From Pogona vitticeps (Eukaryota; Chordata; Lepidosauria; Squamata; Agamidae): 64,000 nt of DNA. Below are positions 51,483 through 63,800 of the stretch, piece after piece. A program made the translations under genes and the position numbers. Every line of letters begins with the position of its first letter. The first letter of the stretch is position 1. The notes beneath the pieces are model-generated. The model was not told the origin of the DNA and searched no databases. It saw nothing but the letters and a program-made list of their open reading frames with translations. The stretch is taken from the NCBI RefSeq assembly GCF_051106095.1, contig NC_135783.1:65349447-65413446 (forward strand). Direction: 5' to 3'.

Positions 51483-52000
51483 CAGCATTGTGTACTGGAT
51501 AGAGTAATGGGCTCTGGGTTAGATTCCCCACTTCAGCCATGGAAACTTACTGGTGTGTGTATGGAACTGGTAAAACCCCTCCTTAAATACCTCACTTACC
51601 TTGAAAGCCCTATTAGGATTACTCTAAGTCGGTGAAGGGACGTGGTGGCACTGCGGGTTAAACCACAGAAGCCTCTGTGCTGCAAGGTCAGAAGACCAGC
51701 AGTCGTAAGATCGAATCCATGTGACGGAGTGAGCTCCCATCACTTGTCCCAGCTCCTGCCAACCTAGCAGTTCGAAAGCATTTAAATGCAAGTACATAAA
51801 TAGGTACCACCATGTTGGGAAGGTAACGGCATTCCATGTCTAGTTGTGCTGGCCACGTGACCATGCTGGCTCTACGGCTTGGAGACAGGGATGAGCACCG
51901 CCCCCTAGAGTCGGACACGACTGGACTAAATGTCAAGGGGAACCTTTACCTTTACCTAAGTTGGTTCCAACTTGACAGCACATGACAACAACACTCATCA
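51483..52000 (+). mobile_element. tRNA-derived SINE interrupted by a Sauria-type SINE
   Basis: The older SINE starts CAGCATTGTGTACTGGATAGAGTAATGGGCTCTGGGTTAGATTCCCCAC (A and B boxes). Its tail, ACTCTAAGTCGG | TTCCAACTTGACAGCACATGACAACAAC, is split by the insertion at 51633-51956. The two halves meet at the duplicated TAAGT(C/T)GG. Confidence 0.82.
51633..51956 (+). mobile_element. Sauria-type SINE, apparently full length
   Basis: 324 bp. The tRNA-like head is GGACGTGGTGGCACTGCGGGTTAAACC (A box) and AAGATCGAATCC (B box). The body is CACCATGTTGGGAAGGTAACGGCATTCC. The end, AGTCGGACACGACTGGACTAAATGTC...GGGGAACCTTTACCTTTACC, is the BovB-like 3' region used by Sauria SINEs, which are restricted to squamates. 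Flanked by TAAGTCGG (51625-51632) and TAAGTTGG (51957-51964). Confidence 0.92.
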
Positions 52001-52239
52001 AAGCCTTAAATGAGATGCCAACAGATTTTTTAAATTATATGTGTTATAAACCTGATTCTCAGATATCACTGAAAGGAGGCCAGCTCTCACGGTGACAAAT
52101 ACACCGTAGCAACCATGGGGTGGTGACATTTGGTATTGATCTAGTGGCAGCTTAATGTGTAGCTGTATGGTCATAAGGTATCATCAGTATCTTCCTCAAA
52201 GCTTGCATATGTGATGCTACAGTTCTAATTTGTGGAGTC

Positions 52240-52385
52240 TGTAGAATTTGTATCTCAAGGCCTATTAGATGCATAGCCTCAGAGTGCCAGCAGGACTGGT
52301 AAAATGTTTCTGAGTGCTTTACACCTTGAAAATCCTGGGAGGGTAGACATAGCACCAACTTGATGACACACAATTATGATGATGG
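52240..52385 (+). mobile_element. SINE 3' remnant
   Basis: GGACTGGTAAAATGTTTCTGAGTGCTTTACACCTTGAAAATCCTGGGAGGG...CAACTTGATGACACACAATTATGATGATGG matches the rear half and tail of the SINE at 47984, without its head. Confidence 0.5.
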
Positions 52386-52776
52386 TATGAGATAGTGATG
52401 AGCTAGATTGCATGGTCATTTGGTCCCTTTAAGCTCCCAGTTCTTGAGAATGTGATTGCAAGTGACTGTGCCTCTTAGCTGTATGCAGTATGGTCTGATG
52501 TAAAATAATGTGGCCAAGATTATGAGCTGCAGTCTCCACCTGAAATCTCAGCTGTGTCTCCCCATTAAATGTCCATTTCCCCCTTCTTGTTGCGGGTATC
52601 TGCGGGCCTCTTTTTTTACAGAACAGTGTCCTGGAGGAGGCCTCACCCATGCCAGACACGATGGGGACTAGTGCCTTGTGGGATTTGGAGCTGTTGATCC
52701 CATCCAGCTGAAAGTTCGACCGCAATCTAATCCACATTTTTCAGCATCCACCGGGGCACCTGATGACCTCAGACAA

Positions 52777-52925
<149 letters not shown>

Positions 52926-53029
52926 AGCCCCTCCTTCCTGAATTGCAAGCTAGAGTTAGCAGCAGTCACCACTGCTTCAACAGAAACAACCCTTATAGAG
53001 AAGTGAAAGGACTCCTGACTTAGTGGATA

Positions 53030-53240
53030 TGCATTTGAACTCTGTGCATTTGAAGTACACTTTGTAGTATCTGCCTGCAGTGCCAGAGGTCAGGAGTCCA
53101 ATCCCCCACTTGGCCTCCTTGTATAAGAGCCAGCCTTGGGCAAACTGCACAGTTCCAGAGTAGAGAGTATTCCAGAAGAAGGGAACGGTAAACTACCTCT
53201 GGGTATTCTATACCTAAAAAACCCTGGCAAGTACTATCAT
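53030..53240 (+). mobile_element. tRNA-derived SINE
   Basis: CTGCCTGCAGTGCCAGAGGTCAGGAGTCCAATCCCCC (B-box-like), AGCCAGCCTTGGGCAAACTGCACAGTTCC and CAGAAGAAGGGAACGGTAAACTACCTCTGGGTATTC match the body of the SINE at 47984. It lies within 100 bases of C6orf118 exon 8. Confidence 0.65.
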
Positions 53241-53324
53241 TGCTATTGCCAAAAAGCTAAGTGTTCTCTTTAGTCTCCACAGAAGGACTACATGCTTAGG
53301 TCTTTCCCATTTTATATTTTGTAG

Positions 53325-53386
53325 GATGTCGAACAGACCATCACAGCTACATTAAAGAGGCAAAAGTTCAGCACAGACTCTCAGCG
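53325..53386 (+). CDS. C6orf118: C6orf118 exon 8
   Basis: This exon has 20 codons plus two bases, DVEQTITATLKRQKFSTDSQ + CG, with acceptor TTTTGTAG (ends 53324) and donor GTGAGT (53387). The phase fits exon 7 and the terminal exon. Sequence similarity to the human protein is weak here, so the call rests mainly on splice signals, phase and position. Confidence 0.74.
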
Positions 53387-53934
53387 GTGAGTATGGCTGT
53401 TCTAATACAAGTGAGACATGACTCAAACTCTCTACCAGCACCAGCATTCACCATGATTCAAACTCTGGCTCAGCCTTGACAATTGCCTCTTATCGTCAGG
53501 ACTCAACTGATCCTGAACATGGCAACAGTGCATTTCCTTCATCACCAAATAAATGAAAAATGCTCACACATCAGGGCTGAGAACTACCTTCAGAAGTAGT
53601 ACCTTCTTTTGATGTTACTTCCAAAGTATTTTGAATATCAGCATCTCTGTGTGCTCCCTCCCCCCAGAACTTAATCACTGTAGCCAAGCTCTGTTGTATA
53701 TATTAAATGTCACAGATGGGTAATAAAATCCTCTTTTACATTACAGCTGAAGATAGCGCACAACAACGTTAAGTGACTCATGGGTGCTATTTTGAAGCTG
53801 CAATTCCATACTCATTTACCTGGCATAAGTTCATTTTAATTCTATGGGATTTGCTTAAGTAGACATCCATAGGACTGCATTATAACATGATGAGCTCTGT
53901 ATTTAGTTAAGGGATATAATACAAGGGGGGAAAT

Positions 53935-54350
53935 AGTGGTGAGAATGTTACATTTAAAAAGTAATTAGTTACAATTATGGTTTCAGACAACCAATTAATA
54001 ACTTATTGTTACAGCTTTTAAAAAGTAAATATTCACTATCACAATTACTCAAAAGTAACTAAAACAATTTCAGTTAAAAACAACCTGACTATTACTCACC
54101 ACTGGTTTATACTACACAACACAGTCTCCTCCCATCCATGTCTTCATCCCCTCAACAGATTGTGAGGCAGCAGAAAAAGACACAGGATGGGCCGGCATTT
54201 GAACCATGTGATATTCTTCCTGTACTATTTACTGAGGACCTGCCCCCCCTCAACTATGGAAGTAACTGAAAAAGTACAGTTATGCTGCAAAAGGACTGAA
54301 ATCCTTGGTAAAGTTGCAATCACAATGTAATGTAGTTATACCATCATTAC
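53935..54350. repeat. AGTAACT-type dispersed repeat, copy 3
   Basis: GTTACATTTAAAAAGTAATTAGTTACAATTATGG at the left and CAATGTAATGTAGTTATACCATCATTACTGG at the right, with AGTAACT words between. The right end resembles the right end of the copy at 31480 (ACACCATCATTACC). Confidence 0.5.
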
Positions 54351-54535
54351 TGGGGAAAAATTAGTCCCAAGCTTTGGCAAATATTAATCATACTCTTTTA
54401 AGTTCCAGCCACCAAAACTATGCAATACAGTATATCTGTTCAGGTGTTACCTTCATAGCTAGATTATTGTGCTTCCAAAAATAAAAAAAAATTAAATTTT
54501 TTTTAAAAAAATTTAAATTTTTAAAAAAAAAAATT

Positions 54536-54640
54536 AAAATGTTGTGGCACCTTAAAGACTAACTGCTGTATTTTAATGTGAGCTTTTGTGAGCAAGTTCA
54601 GACAAACTATGAGCATGTTTCAAAAGGAGTGCTGTCCTTT
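54536..54640. mobile_element. Retroelement piece sharing the GTGGCACCTTAAAGACTAAC block
   Basis: ATGTTGTGGCACCTTAAAGACTAACTGCTGTATTTTAATGTGAGCTTTTGTGAGC shares its first block with 14853. The AT homopolymer patch 54485-54540 precedes it. Possibly Penelope-like; unproven. Confidence 0.4.
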
Positions 54641-54836
54641 CCCCTCTCTGCCATTGTTTTCTACATGTGAAAAATGATGTTTCTGCGGATGAGAGGTTCC
54701 TGCCTGGTTATCCTGCTCCTGGGTGTGTGTGGTCTCTGTTCAAGCAAGAATTCTAATTTGTCAATGTTCTGACTCTAAACATAAGCAGGAACATCTCTAA
54801 AGACAGATGACTTTCCATGTGTAGAAATCAAAGATA

Positions 54837-55288
54837 TGTTGAGAATTTTGATTATAACATGTATTCTCATAACAGTAGCAGAGTAAGGAGATATTGGTTA
54901 GCAGAGATACTATGACACTATGACACTGAGAGAGTAAAATATCAACTTAGTTTATTTACATATATACATAGAGAACAGACATTCATCTGGTACCATAACA
55001 TACTATGATATGATACACTGCACAGGAAAAAGTGATCTGACTTAGAGCAGATAAAATGTTCCTTTTACACATGACTTATGTACAGTTCTGGGACCAATAA
55101 GAAAATACATTACTTCATTTTCTGTTACACAAAGTTTCATCATGTACCACAGCTGTACAACGTTAAGTCTCAATCCTTGATATCCCCACCTGAATACAAT
55201 CAGTACAATGACTCAGGTAAAATCAGCCATTTTACATTTAACTATACAACATTTATATTTAATACATATTCATATCAAGATCTCAACA
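54837..55288. mobile_element. Solo LTR, copy 2 (452 bp)
   Basis: TGTTGAGAATTTTGATTATAAC...TCTCAACA, collinear with the copy at 8125 over its whole length with scattered differences and in the same orientation. Flanks AGATA and GGTTA match at three of five positions, so the target duplication has decayed or never matched. No internal coding region. Confidence 0.68.
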
Positions 55289-57110
55289 GGTTAAACATTT
55301 CCTTCAAAGCTTAGAGAATCTGTCCCTGAAAGTAACACCTGAATAGGGCTTATGAGAGGAGACATAGGTGAATATTTGCAATCACTCTTTGAAATTATTA
55401 GTGTTGACGATGACTTTTTGAAACACTATACAATCAATTCCTCTGTTGATATGAGCCATCGAAGTAGCAGTTCTTTCCTGTGGCATGGCCGGTGTTAAGA
55501 GGGATGTTGATAAAGAGTTGAAAGCTGTGAATCAGTTGTCACCAATAAAACACTGGAAGCAGCATCTCTTGTTAATCTGTTCCTTAAAGGCTGTTATCGT
55601 TCAGCCATTGAAAGGTTTTTGGAAGGAAGATTTAGCATAATGTAGTAGTCCAGCATCATGAATGGAGAAGGCAAGTGTGGCCAGTCAGGGGCACAGTCAA
55701 ACAAAGGAACTTAAAAGAATATGGACTGCTTGTACTCTTGTAAGAACAATGGAAGTCATTCTGTCAGAAGGCAAAATTCAGCAGTGTTATTTTAAAATCA
55801 TTAAAATACAGAAATCCTAGAGGTTATTAGAAATAAAATATTAAAGCAATTAGCAGCAGATAATACTGAAATACAAGGTTAATTAGTCTCATTTATAGGC
55901 TGTTAATTATTAAAAGTAATTAGCCTAGAGACAGTTAAAGAAATGCCCTTACTAAATATTTTTAATATGTTAAAACTCTGAGAGCTGTTTAAATTTTATT
56001 CCCAGTAAAGTGCATAGTTAAGTTATTTTTAATTTGTGTGGCGCCTTGGAGATATTTGCATAATATGACAGGCTGTAAATGAGGGAGCTCCCAAATTTTG
56101 CCCTTCTTTTATTATGATTCTCAGTTTGGGAGCTGGCACAACTCTTCTCCATTATAGATTAGGGAATTTGAAAGACTGCAAGAAGCATGAGAATCAAAGT
56201 CTGTCTTGGAGGCATAATTGAAGGAGGATGTCTAATTGTGTGCAGTGAGAACTGTATCATCTTTTCGCCCTCAGTACACACAAGCTTATTTAAATGGCAT
56301 TAATTATCAGCAAGGCACAGATTAATAATGCAACCATTCAATCCCCAAAGTAGCAACTTCTCAGGTGGCGTGATGTTATCTACCAAACTGAAGGCAAAAT
56401 ATGTGGCCCATTTCTACATGAGTCAATATTTATCTGCCCACAAAATACTCAGCTGGTTTAGCATCTCTTGCCAAGTCTCCTTAAAGTATTTTCTCTTTAT
56501 TGGATTTTTAAAATTAATTTATTTATAAGACATCTTACTGGACCACCCAAGGCAATGAATAAAACACAAATATAGAATTAAAAATAGAATATTACAATAT
56601 AGTTTTAAAACTCAACTATACAAAAATTAACAATGCATTAAAATGTAATGCACTGATTTTTTTTAAAAAAAAGCACTACTTCTCGGTAGACTAGAGGAAA
56701 TCTATGTACATCCATGAAAATGGCACCTCTTCCTTTGCTTTGCTTTGCTTTCCTCCTAGCTTCAGTTCCCAGAAGCCCCCAGTGAAATGCCCTTCTTTGT
56801 GCCTTGGGGATTCTGTGAGCAGAGGCCTAGAAAAAAACATCAAGTTCTGCTTCTGGTGGCTGAAACAGTGGTTGCGAATCAGAAGCCCATTTAAATGTGC
56901 CTTACCATGTACATACCAGAATGGATACTAATGTGTCACAGAAAAAGAGGATGGACACATATTTGCCTAAAATCACATGCACTAGTTTTATGTACAGATG
57001 CAAAATTAGCCATGATTTTTATAATTTAGGGTTACAAAGCATTTAAGTGAAGTAAGGATGATTATGAACAAGCAACTTGTGTGCCTGCTGAGTCTATTGA
57101 GTCTAGGTAT
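55289..57110. other. C6orf118 intron, nothing recognised
   Basis: AT-rich, no coding or repeat signature that I can name. Confidence 0.4.
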
Positions 57111-57113
57111 TCT

Positions 57114-57195
57114 ATAATAATAATAATAATCTTAGAACTGAAGATCTGGAAGGGACCCTATGGATCACTTAGACCAGCACCTGGCTCTGCAGCAA
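57114..57195 (-). mobile_element. SINE/CR1-like tail fragment
   Basis: ATAATAATAATCTTAGAACTGAAGATCTGGAAGGGACCCTATGGATCA is the complement of the tail at 40870-40941. Confidence 0.6.
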
Positions 57196-57619
57196 AGATT
57201 TCTCTGTGTGGTGCAGAAACTTGATTTCCAAAGGTTGTGTACTTTTTTTGAGCAACAGCAACTAGGATCCCTTTGCTAGCCTGGCCAGGGGCCATTCAGG
57301 CTGGGAGATTCACGGAGCTGCCGACTAGAGAAGAATGTTTTCTGAGCGCTGGTTAGTTTTATAAGACAAGAGACAGCCTCCATGAATAGAATGAACTCTC
57401 CAATTCATCCGTTCGCCCTCAGTGTGATGAGAATGGGCTGGAGCTAATGGATATGTCCTCCCACCTCATCTGTTGTGAAAATATAGGATTTGATATCCCC
57501 CCTGGGAGTAGCAGGGAAAGGGCAAGAATAGAAAAGGGCATGCTTGGCCATGCATTTAACTCTATCCTTGTCAGCCATGGAAGGCAGCCCATCTAGGAGA
57601 AGGAAAACTCCAATTTCAA

Positions 57620-57933
57620 ACCTCCGCTGCCTTGTGGCTATATTCACTCATGGAAAAGGCTTCAGGAGTTAACCTCAAGGCAAAATCTGGAGCCGGCGTC
57701 CCGGAGGCAGTTCGTGTCGTTCTGCCAACTCCATGTCGCTGGAACCAGTTGTATCGGCTCTTGCCTTTCCATTGGACCATTTCAGCAACGTGGAGAGGGG
57801 GATCTGCTGCTTGGGTAACAGCCTATCCTCTATACTACTTTACCCAGGCTTCATGCTCTGGAGAGGACACTTCTCGATACAGAGCATGTTACCATGGTCT
57901 CTTGAGACTGAAGGATGCCTATGAATGAATGAG
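57620..57933 (+). mobile_element. LINE 3' end (RTE-like) with GAATGAAT tail
   Basis: GCAAAATCTGGAGCCGGCGTCC...TTGTATCGGCTCTTGCC...GGAGAGGGGGATCTGCTGCTTGGGTAACAGCC...GAGGACACTTCTCGATACAGAGCATG...ACCATGGTCTCTTGAGACTGAAGGATGCCTATGAATGAATG is a dispersed reptile LINE end. The final GAGACTGAAGGATGCC + short repeat is typical. Clade assignment is tentative. Confidence 0.55.
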
Positions 57934-58189
57934 CAATCCAGCTGTTCACAATGGATGGACAAATCTGAGGTCTCTGATCTCCCTCTTTATGGTTCTTTCT
58001 CTTTTAATCAGATTTGCACTGGGCGGTCGTTCAAATAGGGAATGTGTTCCAGTAGATGATGACACTCTTAACAGCTCTTCAAATGCAGGATTGTCCTCCT
58101 TAAGTGCGTCCACACTAGTGTTGTACAGTCTCCCATGCAATGTCTTGTGGGTCATAAATAAAATACAGAAGCAATGGCAAAAAGACTCT

Positions 58190-58263
58190 GCTAACAAAGA
58201 GTGGCCCTGGCTGCCAGATGGGCAGTATATAAATCAAATCAAATGAAATAAATAAATAAATAA
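58190..58263 (+). mobile_element. L2-like LINE 3'-end fragment
   Basis: CTGGCTGCCAGATGGGCAGTATATAAATCAAATCAAATGAAATAAATAAATAAATAA, the last part of an L2-like 3' UTR with a short (AAAT)n tail. Confidence 0.6.
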
Positions 58264-59039
58264 TGCTGTCCAGATGACGACATGAACCTAATCACTATGA
58301 ACCTACAGAAGGGCAGTCTTGGGTGTTAGCCAAGCCAAGCCAAGCCAGCTGCTCCAATAGAAAGTGCTTCTCAATATATTCTGAGCATCTCTCTCTATTA
58401 AAGGAAATTCTTCAAGTCATCAGCCAAAGCTTTCAAATAAATGCTTAGACCTCTTTTGCTTCTAACTCATCTTGGTATTAAGAATTCCCATGGTAATGTA
58501 ATATTCTCAAAGTATTTTAGGATGCACATCATATCGTAGCAGTCCTTTTTTTCCTTTTTCGTTCCCTCCAAGATGTTTTTAAAATCCCATTTGTTGTTGC
58601 TTTGGCAAATCTCAAGTCACAAATCCTGGGCTAAATTCAGTATTAGTCCTTGCCAGAATAGCTCAATTGACATCCATGGAACCAACTTTATTTATTACTA
58701 ATTGGACTTATTCTGTGAAGTGAGACACCAGTGTTGTTGTAATGTTCCATCATGTTGTTTCCAACTCAGGGTGCCACTGATAATAAATGACCTGCAAAAG
58801 ATCCTGCCATATTTGCAATATGAACTTTTGTGCCTCTTCATTTCTGAATTTTGCCTGAACATCTGGCATTTCTTGCTCCATGGGTGGTATTTGTTATAAA
58901 ATCTGGGGCATCACTTGCTTGTATGAAAATTAATGTGATAGCTATAGTTTTTCTAATCATTGATGCCACCTTTTGTTGGGATTGGAATGTATATTAAATT
59001 TGCCCATGGTTTGTTTTTCACATTTGTTGACATATTCTT

Positions 59040-60560
59040 ATTAGGATTCAATCAAGATCTGCAGCTTGAAATAGTTCTATTGGTGCTCCTGGTGATTTAT
59101 TTATTCAAAACAACCTGAGAACATCTTTCACTTCCCTTTGTAGGACTGCTAAATCTTCACTAAAGGATTCTTCCTTGAAGGAATCTGTCATCCTAACATC
59201 TTTTATGTAGTTTTTAATTTTTATTTTCTCTTTATTTTATCCAGATCAGATCAGATATTCCTCTGTTCATGCTTCAGTATCTTTTTGATTTCTTATACTT
59301 TGTGGAAAAGATCTTTTGTTTCCCCTTTCTGATAGTTCTCTTTTGTTTCTTCCAAAGATTATTATTGTTTTATTATAGTTATCTTTGTCCCTATGTGAAA
59401 GTTGTGTTTAGGATTTTGACCCTATTTTTGTGACCACATGCTTCTTGTTATTTGTTAGCCATTCTAAGAATTTTTATCAACTGTCCATACAACTTTTCTT
59501 TTGACTACAGGCACAGAGAAAAAAATTTTACAGCATACTTTTTCTGGTTCATGTTAAGCTGAATTTATTAATGTAAATCTGTTCTCTATATAGTTTTCTA
59601 ATTCTTCAGGAATGCTATGTCACTGCATTTTGAACTATGATTGTTTAAGAATTCTTCAGTACTACTTTGATTTTTGATATTAAGAGTCCATAGTATGTTC
59701 CTGGTCTTGTTTTTGCAGACAGAATAGAGCTTCTTCTGCTTTCAGTTATGTGGTCTATTTGATTTTCAAACAGGTCATATAGTAACGTGTGTGTATGATC
59801 ATTTGTTTGGTTGCCTATTTAGGATAAACAAAAATGTTGGTTTCACATAATTCAATGAACTATTCCTTTACTTCATTTTTAACTTGTAGGTCAAATTCTC
59901 CAACAATATTTGGTTCTGCTTTATTTCCTACTTTTGCATTGTTAACCATGATTATTAGCACATCCTGTTGTGGTATATGATCAACTTCCTGCTGGACACA
60001 TGCATGAAATCTTCTAATATCTTCTTTTTCAGCATTGGCAGTTGGAGCATAGACATGAATTATATTTATGCTCACTGGCTTTCCATGAAGTTTGGTTGGT
60101 ATTATTTAGTCAGACTTTACAGTACAGTCCTCAACTGCTTGCACTATTGGTGACCTCATAATTAGAGCCACATTGTTTCTTCAGACTTTGTAAAAACACT
60201 TTGTAACTATTTGATTGAGAACATTATATTCTAGTTCACTTTAGTTCATGTTCACCAAGTTTTGCATTGCTGAAACATTCAATTTTTTATTGTATGATTT
60301 TCAGTTTATCTTGTTTTATACTTCTTACATTCATTGTTCCAGTTATATGCATAATGCAGCATCACTGTCCTTTTGTCTCTGTGTACATCAGCAATTAGAA
60401 GTTCTTTCATTTTTAATACAGTTTTTCATCTGTGATTGTACATTTATACTTACCTTTTGCTCTTCCCCAGTAATTGATTGGGTGTGTTCTAACACTGGAG
60501 TCTCATCTTGCAACACTAAATCTTGTTTAATTTTGGATTGTCTCACTTAGGATTTTCTAA
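59040..60560 (-). mobile_element. RTE-clade LINE fossil, endonuclease part
   Basis: The minus-strand frame 60075-59860 reads SINIIHVYAPTANAEKEDIRRFHACVQQEVDHIPQQDVLII...NAKVGNKAEPNIVGEFDLQVKNE. This matches the RTE/BovB apurinic-type endonuclease (ITVIQVYAPTSxAExxxVxxFYxxLQ...DVLxIxGDWNAKVG). The GDWN motif is lost (MVNNAKVG). Upstream on the same strand NVALIMRSPIVQAVEDCTVKSD precedes it as in the family. Downstream sequence is too decayed to follow with confidence. An old copy, distinct from the young BovB fragment at 33501. Confidence 0.75.
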
Positions 60561-60995
60561 GCAGGACACTCAGAAGAGGTTTACCATCACCTTCTTTGTG
60601 TGCAGTACTAACAAGAGTTAACTTGAAGCTCACTGCTATTCTCTGTGAAAAATTCTTTACTAGTGCCACTTTCTGCTGCTTACTGCTGCTACCCTATAGT
60701 TTCCCTTGAAGAATATCTCTACCCTAATTACCACCCACACTTTCAATTCCCTTCTGTTAATTCCCAAAGAGGATGGATGCATTTTGATCTGGTGTATCAG
60801 CTTTGACCATTCTGCTTTCAACAACCCTGCTAGGTGTCTAGGTCTGAAACTGAGTCTAACCTCCTGACAGAATTGATCTCAGATTCTCAACCCTCCCTCC
60901 CCATGTAAGAGCTGTGTCAAAGGGGTATGGCCTACTCTAGTTGGGAATAGCCTTAGATTTAGCCCAGTGAGAACACATTTCTCTTATATGGCAGG

Positions 60996-61090
60996 ATTTG
61001 GGAACCTTTGGCCCACCAAATATTTTGGATTAGAGCTTCTGAAATCCCTTAACATTGAATACACTGGGTGAAGCTGAAAATAGGTTTAGA
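60996..61090. mobile_element. hAT-like MITE remnant (GGGAACCTTTGGCCC type)
   Basis: GGGAACCTTTGGCCCACCAAATATTTTGGATTAGAGCTTCTGAAATCCC resembles the left half of a common reptile hAT MITE. A similar remnant starts near 45190 (CTATGGCCCTCTAGATGTTTTTGG). Ends not resolvable. Confidence 0.4.
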
Positions 61091-61410
61091 TGGGCCAAAG
61101 ATGCATCATCTCATCTCTGTAAAATGCATACACTATATGGAATACTTCCTATTGATGTCATCTTTATATAGAACAATCTGGATCAATCTTTGAGATTATG
61201 TTAGAGGCAGAATATCTACCTCTAACCTTCCATAAGAAGTACTGTAATGAAATTCTTCCTTTCCTCTCTCTCATAATGACCTAATACTAATTTTTTTAAA
61301 GAGACAGGTTTGGTAGGATATCTGTTTTAAGACAAATACTTGGTACAACAGATTTGGGGCATATGCACATGTTTCATTCCTTATATTCTGGTTGTTTTTC
61401 TTTATCCTAG

Positions 61411-61513
61411 GTTTTTGTGGGACTTGGTGAGAGACTTCTTGGCACCAGTTGGAAAAGATGGCCTCTTTGAACTGGATCAATCACCTTCTGACTTGTCTTT
61501 ATTAAACCTTTAA
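61411..61513 (+). CDS. C6orf118: C6orf118 terminal coding exon with stop
   Basis: One base completes an Arg codon, then FLWDLVRDFLAPVGKDGLFELDQSPSDLSLLNL and TAA at 61511-61513. The acceptor CTTTATCCTAG follows a strong pyrimidine tract. An 8 kb intron precedes it. The assembled protein is 485 residues, close to the 469 I recall for the human protein. The call rests on the strong acceptor, matching phase and a compact hydrophobic C-terminal helix (FLWDLVRDFL). Confidence 0.75.
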
Positions 61514-61975
61514 TATTTGCATTTCTAAGAAAAGACCACCACTATGGAAAAAAGAATGATGTGAGATCTTAAAACTTCTGTGTTACATTTTACTTACAGG
61601 GAAGAGCTGAAAGATATTTCAGAGTTGGGTTTTGGGGTTTGGGTTTTTGTTTTGTATTTTGTTTTTTGACACATCCATGTATATATATCGAGAATCAACA
61701 GAATTATGTTTTTATTTACCATTGACATAAGGATAATGATTGCTAGTTTTACTTCTGACAGAGGACTGCCACCATATTTGAAATTTATTTTTGCGAATAT
61801 GGTCTCTGCGGTGTCATAAATAACTGAAAGTTCAGTTATTTCTCTTTTGGAAGTAAAACTATTGGCAGGCTGAAAATACTGCTGGTAGCAAAATATGAAG
61901 CATTTTCCACTTCAAAGGTTATTATAACCACAGGAATTTTCAGAACTGTAGAAATAAAAGAAAAACAATGTTTGA
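61514..61975 (+). other. C6orf118: Probable 3' UTR of C6orf118 with AATAAA
   Basis: Non-coding AT-rich sequence follows the stop, with an AATAAA at 61953-61958 about 440 bases downstream. It is the first canonical signal after the stop. I infer that it ends the transcript; no cleavage-site evidence is visible. Confidence 0.35.
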
Positions 61976-62850
61976 TTGGTATGGATCATTTTTTGAAAAA
62001 AAAAGGACAAATGGGATTTGGACTTATTCCTTAGGATACGATTAAATGTCAAACATAATTTTTATTGACCTATTCATTGACTGTGTAAGCAAGATGTTAC
62101 ATTAGTCTATCTTCTTGTAATATCTATTCCCAGTTTTCCATTGAATGAGATTTGTGTGTGCTTGTGCAGCTGTCCTTTTGATGGTTCCACTATTTTGTTT
62201 ACCCAGTGGCTGTATGTGGATAATGAAATTATAAGAATTAATTACTTTTCTGTATTGCAGTCTGTTAAGAAATCATATGTATCTCTCATTCTGTAATTGG
62301 CCTGTAGGTCTGAGATGTTGAGGGACTATAATTTAGTCAATTCCACTTCCAACATGGGTGATAACTAATTCCTGTTGTGTAAGTGATGGAGGGAACATAA
62401 ATGAATGGGAAAGCCCCAGGGAAAGTACCTACAGAAGACAGCTGTGGTGTACAGAGGGCTTTGGGAGGTACAGAGAATGAGAAGGATGTGGGTAGTTATC
62501 TCATACAAGCTGAGTGCTTTGATAATGCTCCCTGTAGACTGAGGTGTCAGGCAAAAATATTGCAACTGATCTTTGAATACTTGCTGTGTTAGATTTTAAT
62601 TCTGTTCTCATGATCCCAGACGTCCTCTCCATATATCACTTTCTAGCTGCCCTTAGAGGGAGAAAACTCTTTTACTGCTTCTTGCGAAGAAAATTTCTTG
62701 AGTAGAAGACACTTTGCCTGCAGCTGCAGCTTTCCCTCAGAAAACTAATATGGTGGGGGTGTCCATAAGGCACATACAAGCTGAAAAACACCACAAGCAT
62801 TTTTCCCACCTTAAAGGTTTGAGTTTATTGTCTGTCTGTACGCACAGGAG
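61976..62850. other. Downstream intergenic sequence, nothing recognised
   Basis: AT-rich sequence beyond the proposed C6orf118 polyadenylation signal. Confidence 0.35.
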
Positions 62851-62852
62851 GC

Positions 62853-62917
62853 TTCATTCATTCATTCATTCATTCATTCATTCATTCATTCATTCATTCG
62901 TTCATTCATTCATTCAT
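62853..62917. repeat. (ATTC)n microsatellite
   Basis: About 16 tetranucleotide units with one substitution (ATTCG at 62896-62900). Confidence 0.95.
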
Positions 62918-63654
62918 GGGAGCTTTGTAAGTACTTGTCAAGGTTGAGAGGTTACATCTGATGGCAGATGTTCGGCTATTGTTGCATATTCCCCACTTAC
63001 CCAAGCATGAGGTGTTTGAGCGCCAGCATCAGTTGGGTTTGGTAACCCTTGGAGATTAAAATAATGAAGACTTCTGACCATTTTTGTAATATTTCCTCTA
63101 GTCACATATGTGCAAATAGAGGTGCAATAGCAATAGAGATGCAACAGCAATAATAGCAATGCAGGCTGGTGAAGCAGAGAGCTCTGTTGTCACTTCACTA
63201 GCTGTTGGAATAAGAGAAATAAACAGTAAAGATATGTCTGGCCAGTAACAATTCAACAATTCAGTGTAGCATAACAACTGAAGGTATGGCCCAGAAAATA
63301 TGCACACTGGTTTCGGTGAGGGAAGAGATTTAACAGCTTTATTAACTTTCTGTGTGATGCCAGTGGAATTTCAAAGTGCTTAGGTTTGGTTGGGGCCCAT
63401 CATCCAAAAATAACATATTTGTGTGGCTGTGATGTAAATAGCTGAACCAATTGAAGAAATTAGCAACACAATGTCTTCCTTTATGCTGCCCCCAAAACAA
63501 CTCTGGGTCTGTAATAAATCACGTAAAACACATTATAAAAACTATGATTTTACCAAAATTTCTTTTGATTATATTTTTGCTGATTTTTGAAAGATAGAGA
63601 TAGAATTCAGGAAGTGTAACAACTCAGGAGGAAATATGAATGGCACAGAGGCAA

Positions 63655-63800
63655 TAAAGTGTGGTAGTACAAGTGTCAAACTAGGATTTGAGAGACGTGG
63701 GTTCAAATATCCACTCATAAAAGAAATTCAATGGATGACCTTGGGATTATCATTCTTTCTCAGCCTAACCTATCCCACACAACTTTTCTGATGGCGAAAC
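63655..63800 (+). mobile_element. tRNA-derived SINE
   Basis: AAAGTGTGGTAGTACAAGTGTCAAACTAGGATTTGAGAGACGTGGGTTCAAATATCCACTCATAAAAG has A-box and B-box (GGTTCAAAT) features. ATGACCTTGGGATTATCATTCTTTCTCAGCCTAACCTATCCCACA is the conserved body of MIR-like tetrapod SINEs. Diverged. Confidence 0.7.

Noticed and set aside
60248-60550. 100-codon Phe/Cys-rich frame as a membrane protein
   Set aside because: It lies antisense to the minus-strand RTE LINE fossil and is low-complexity noise.
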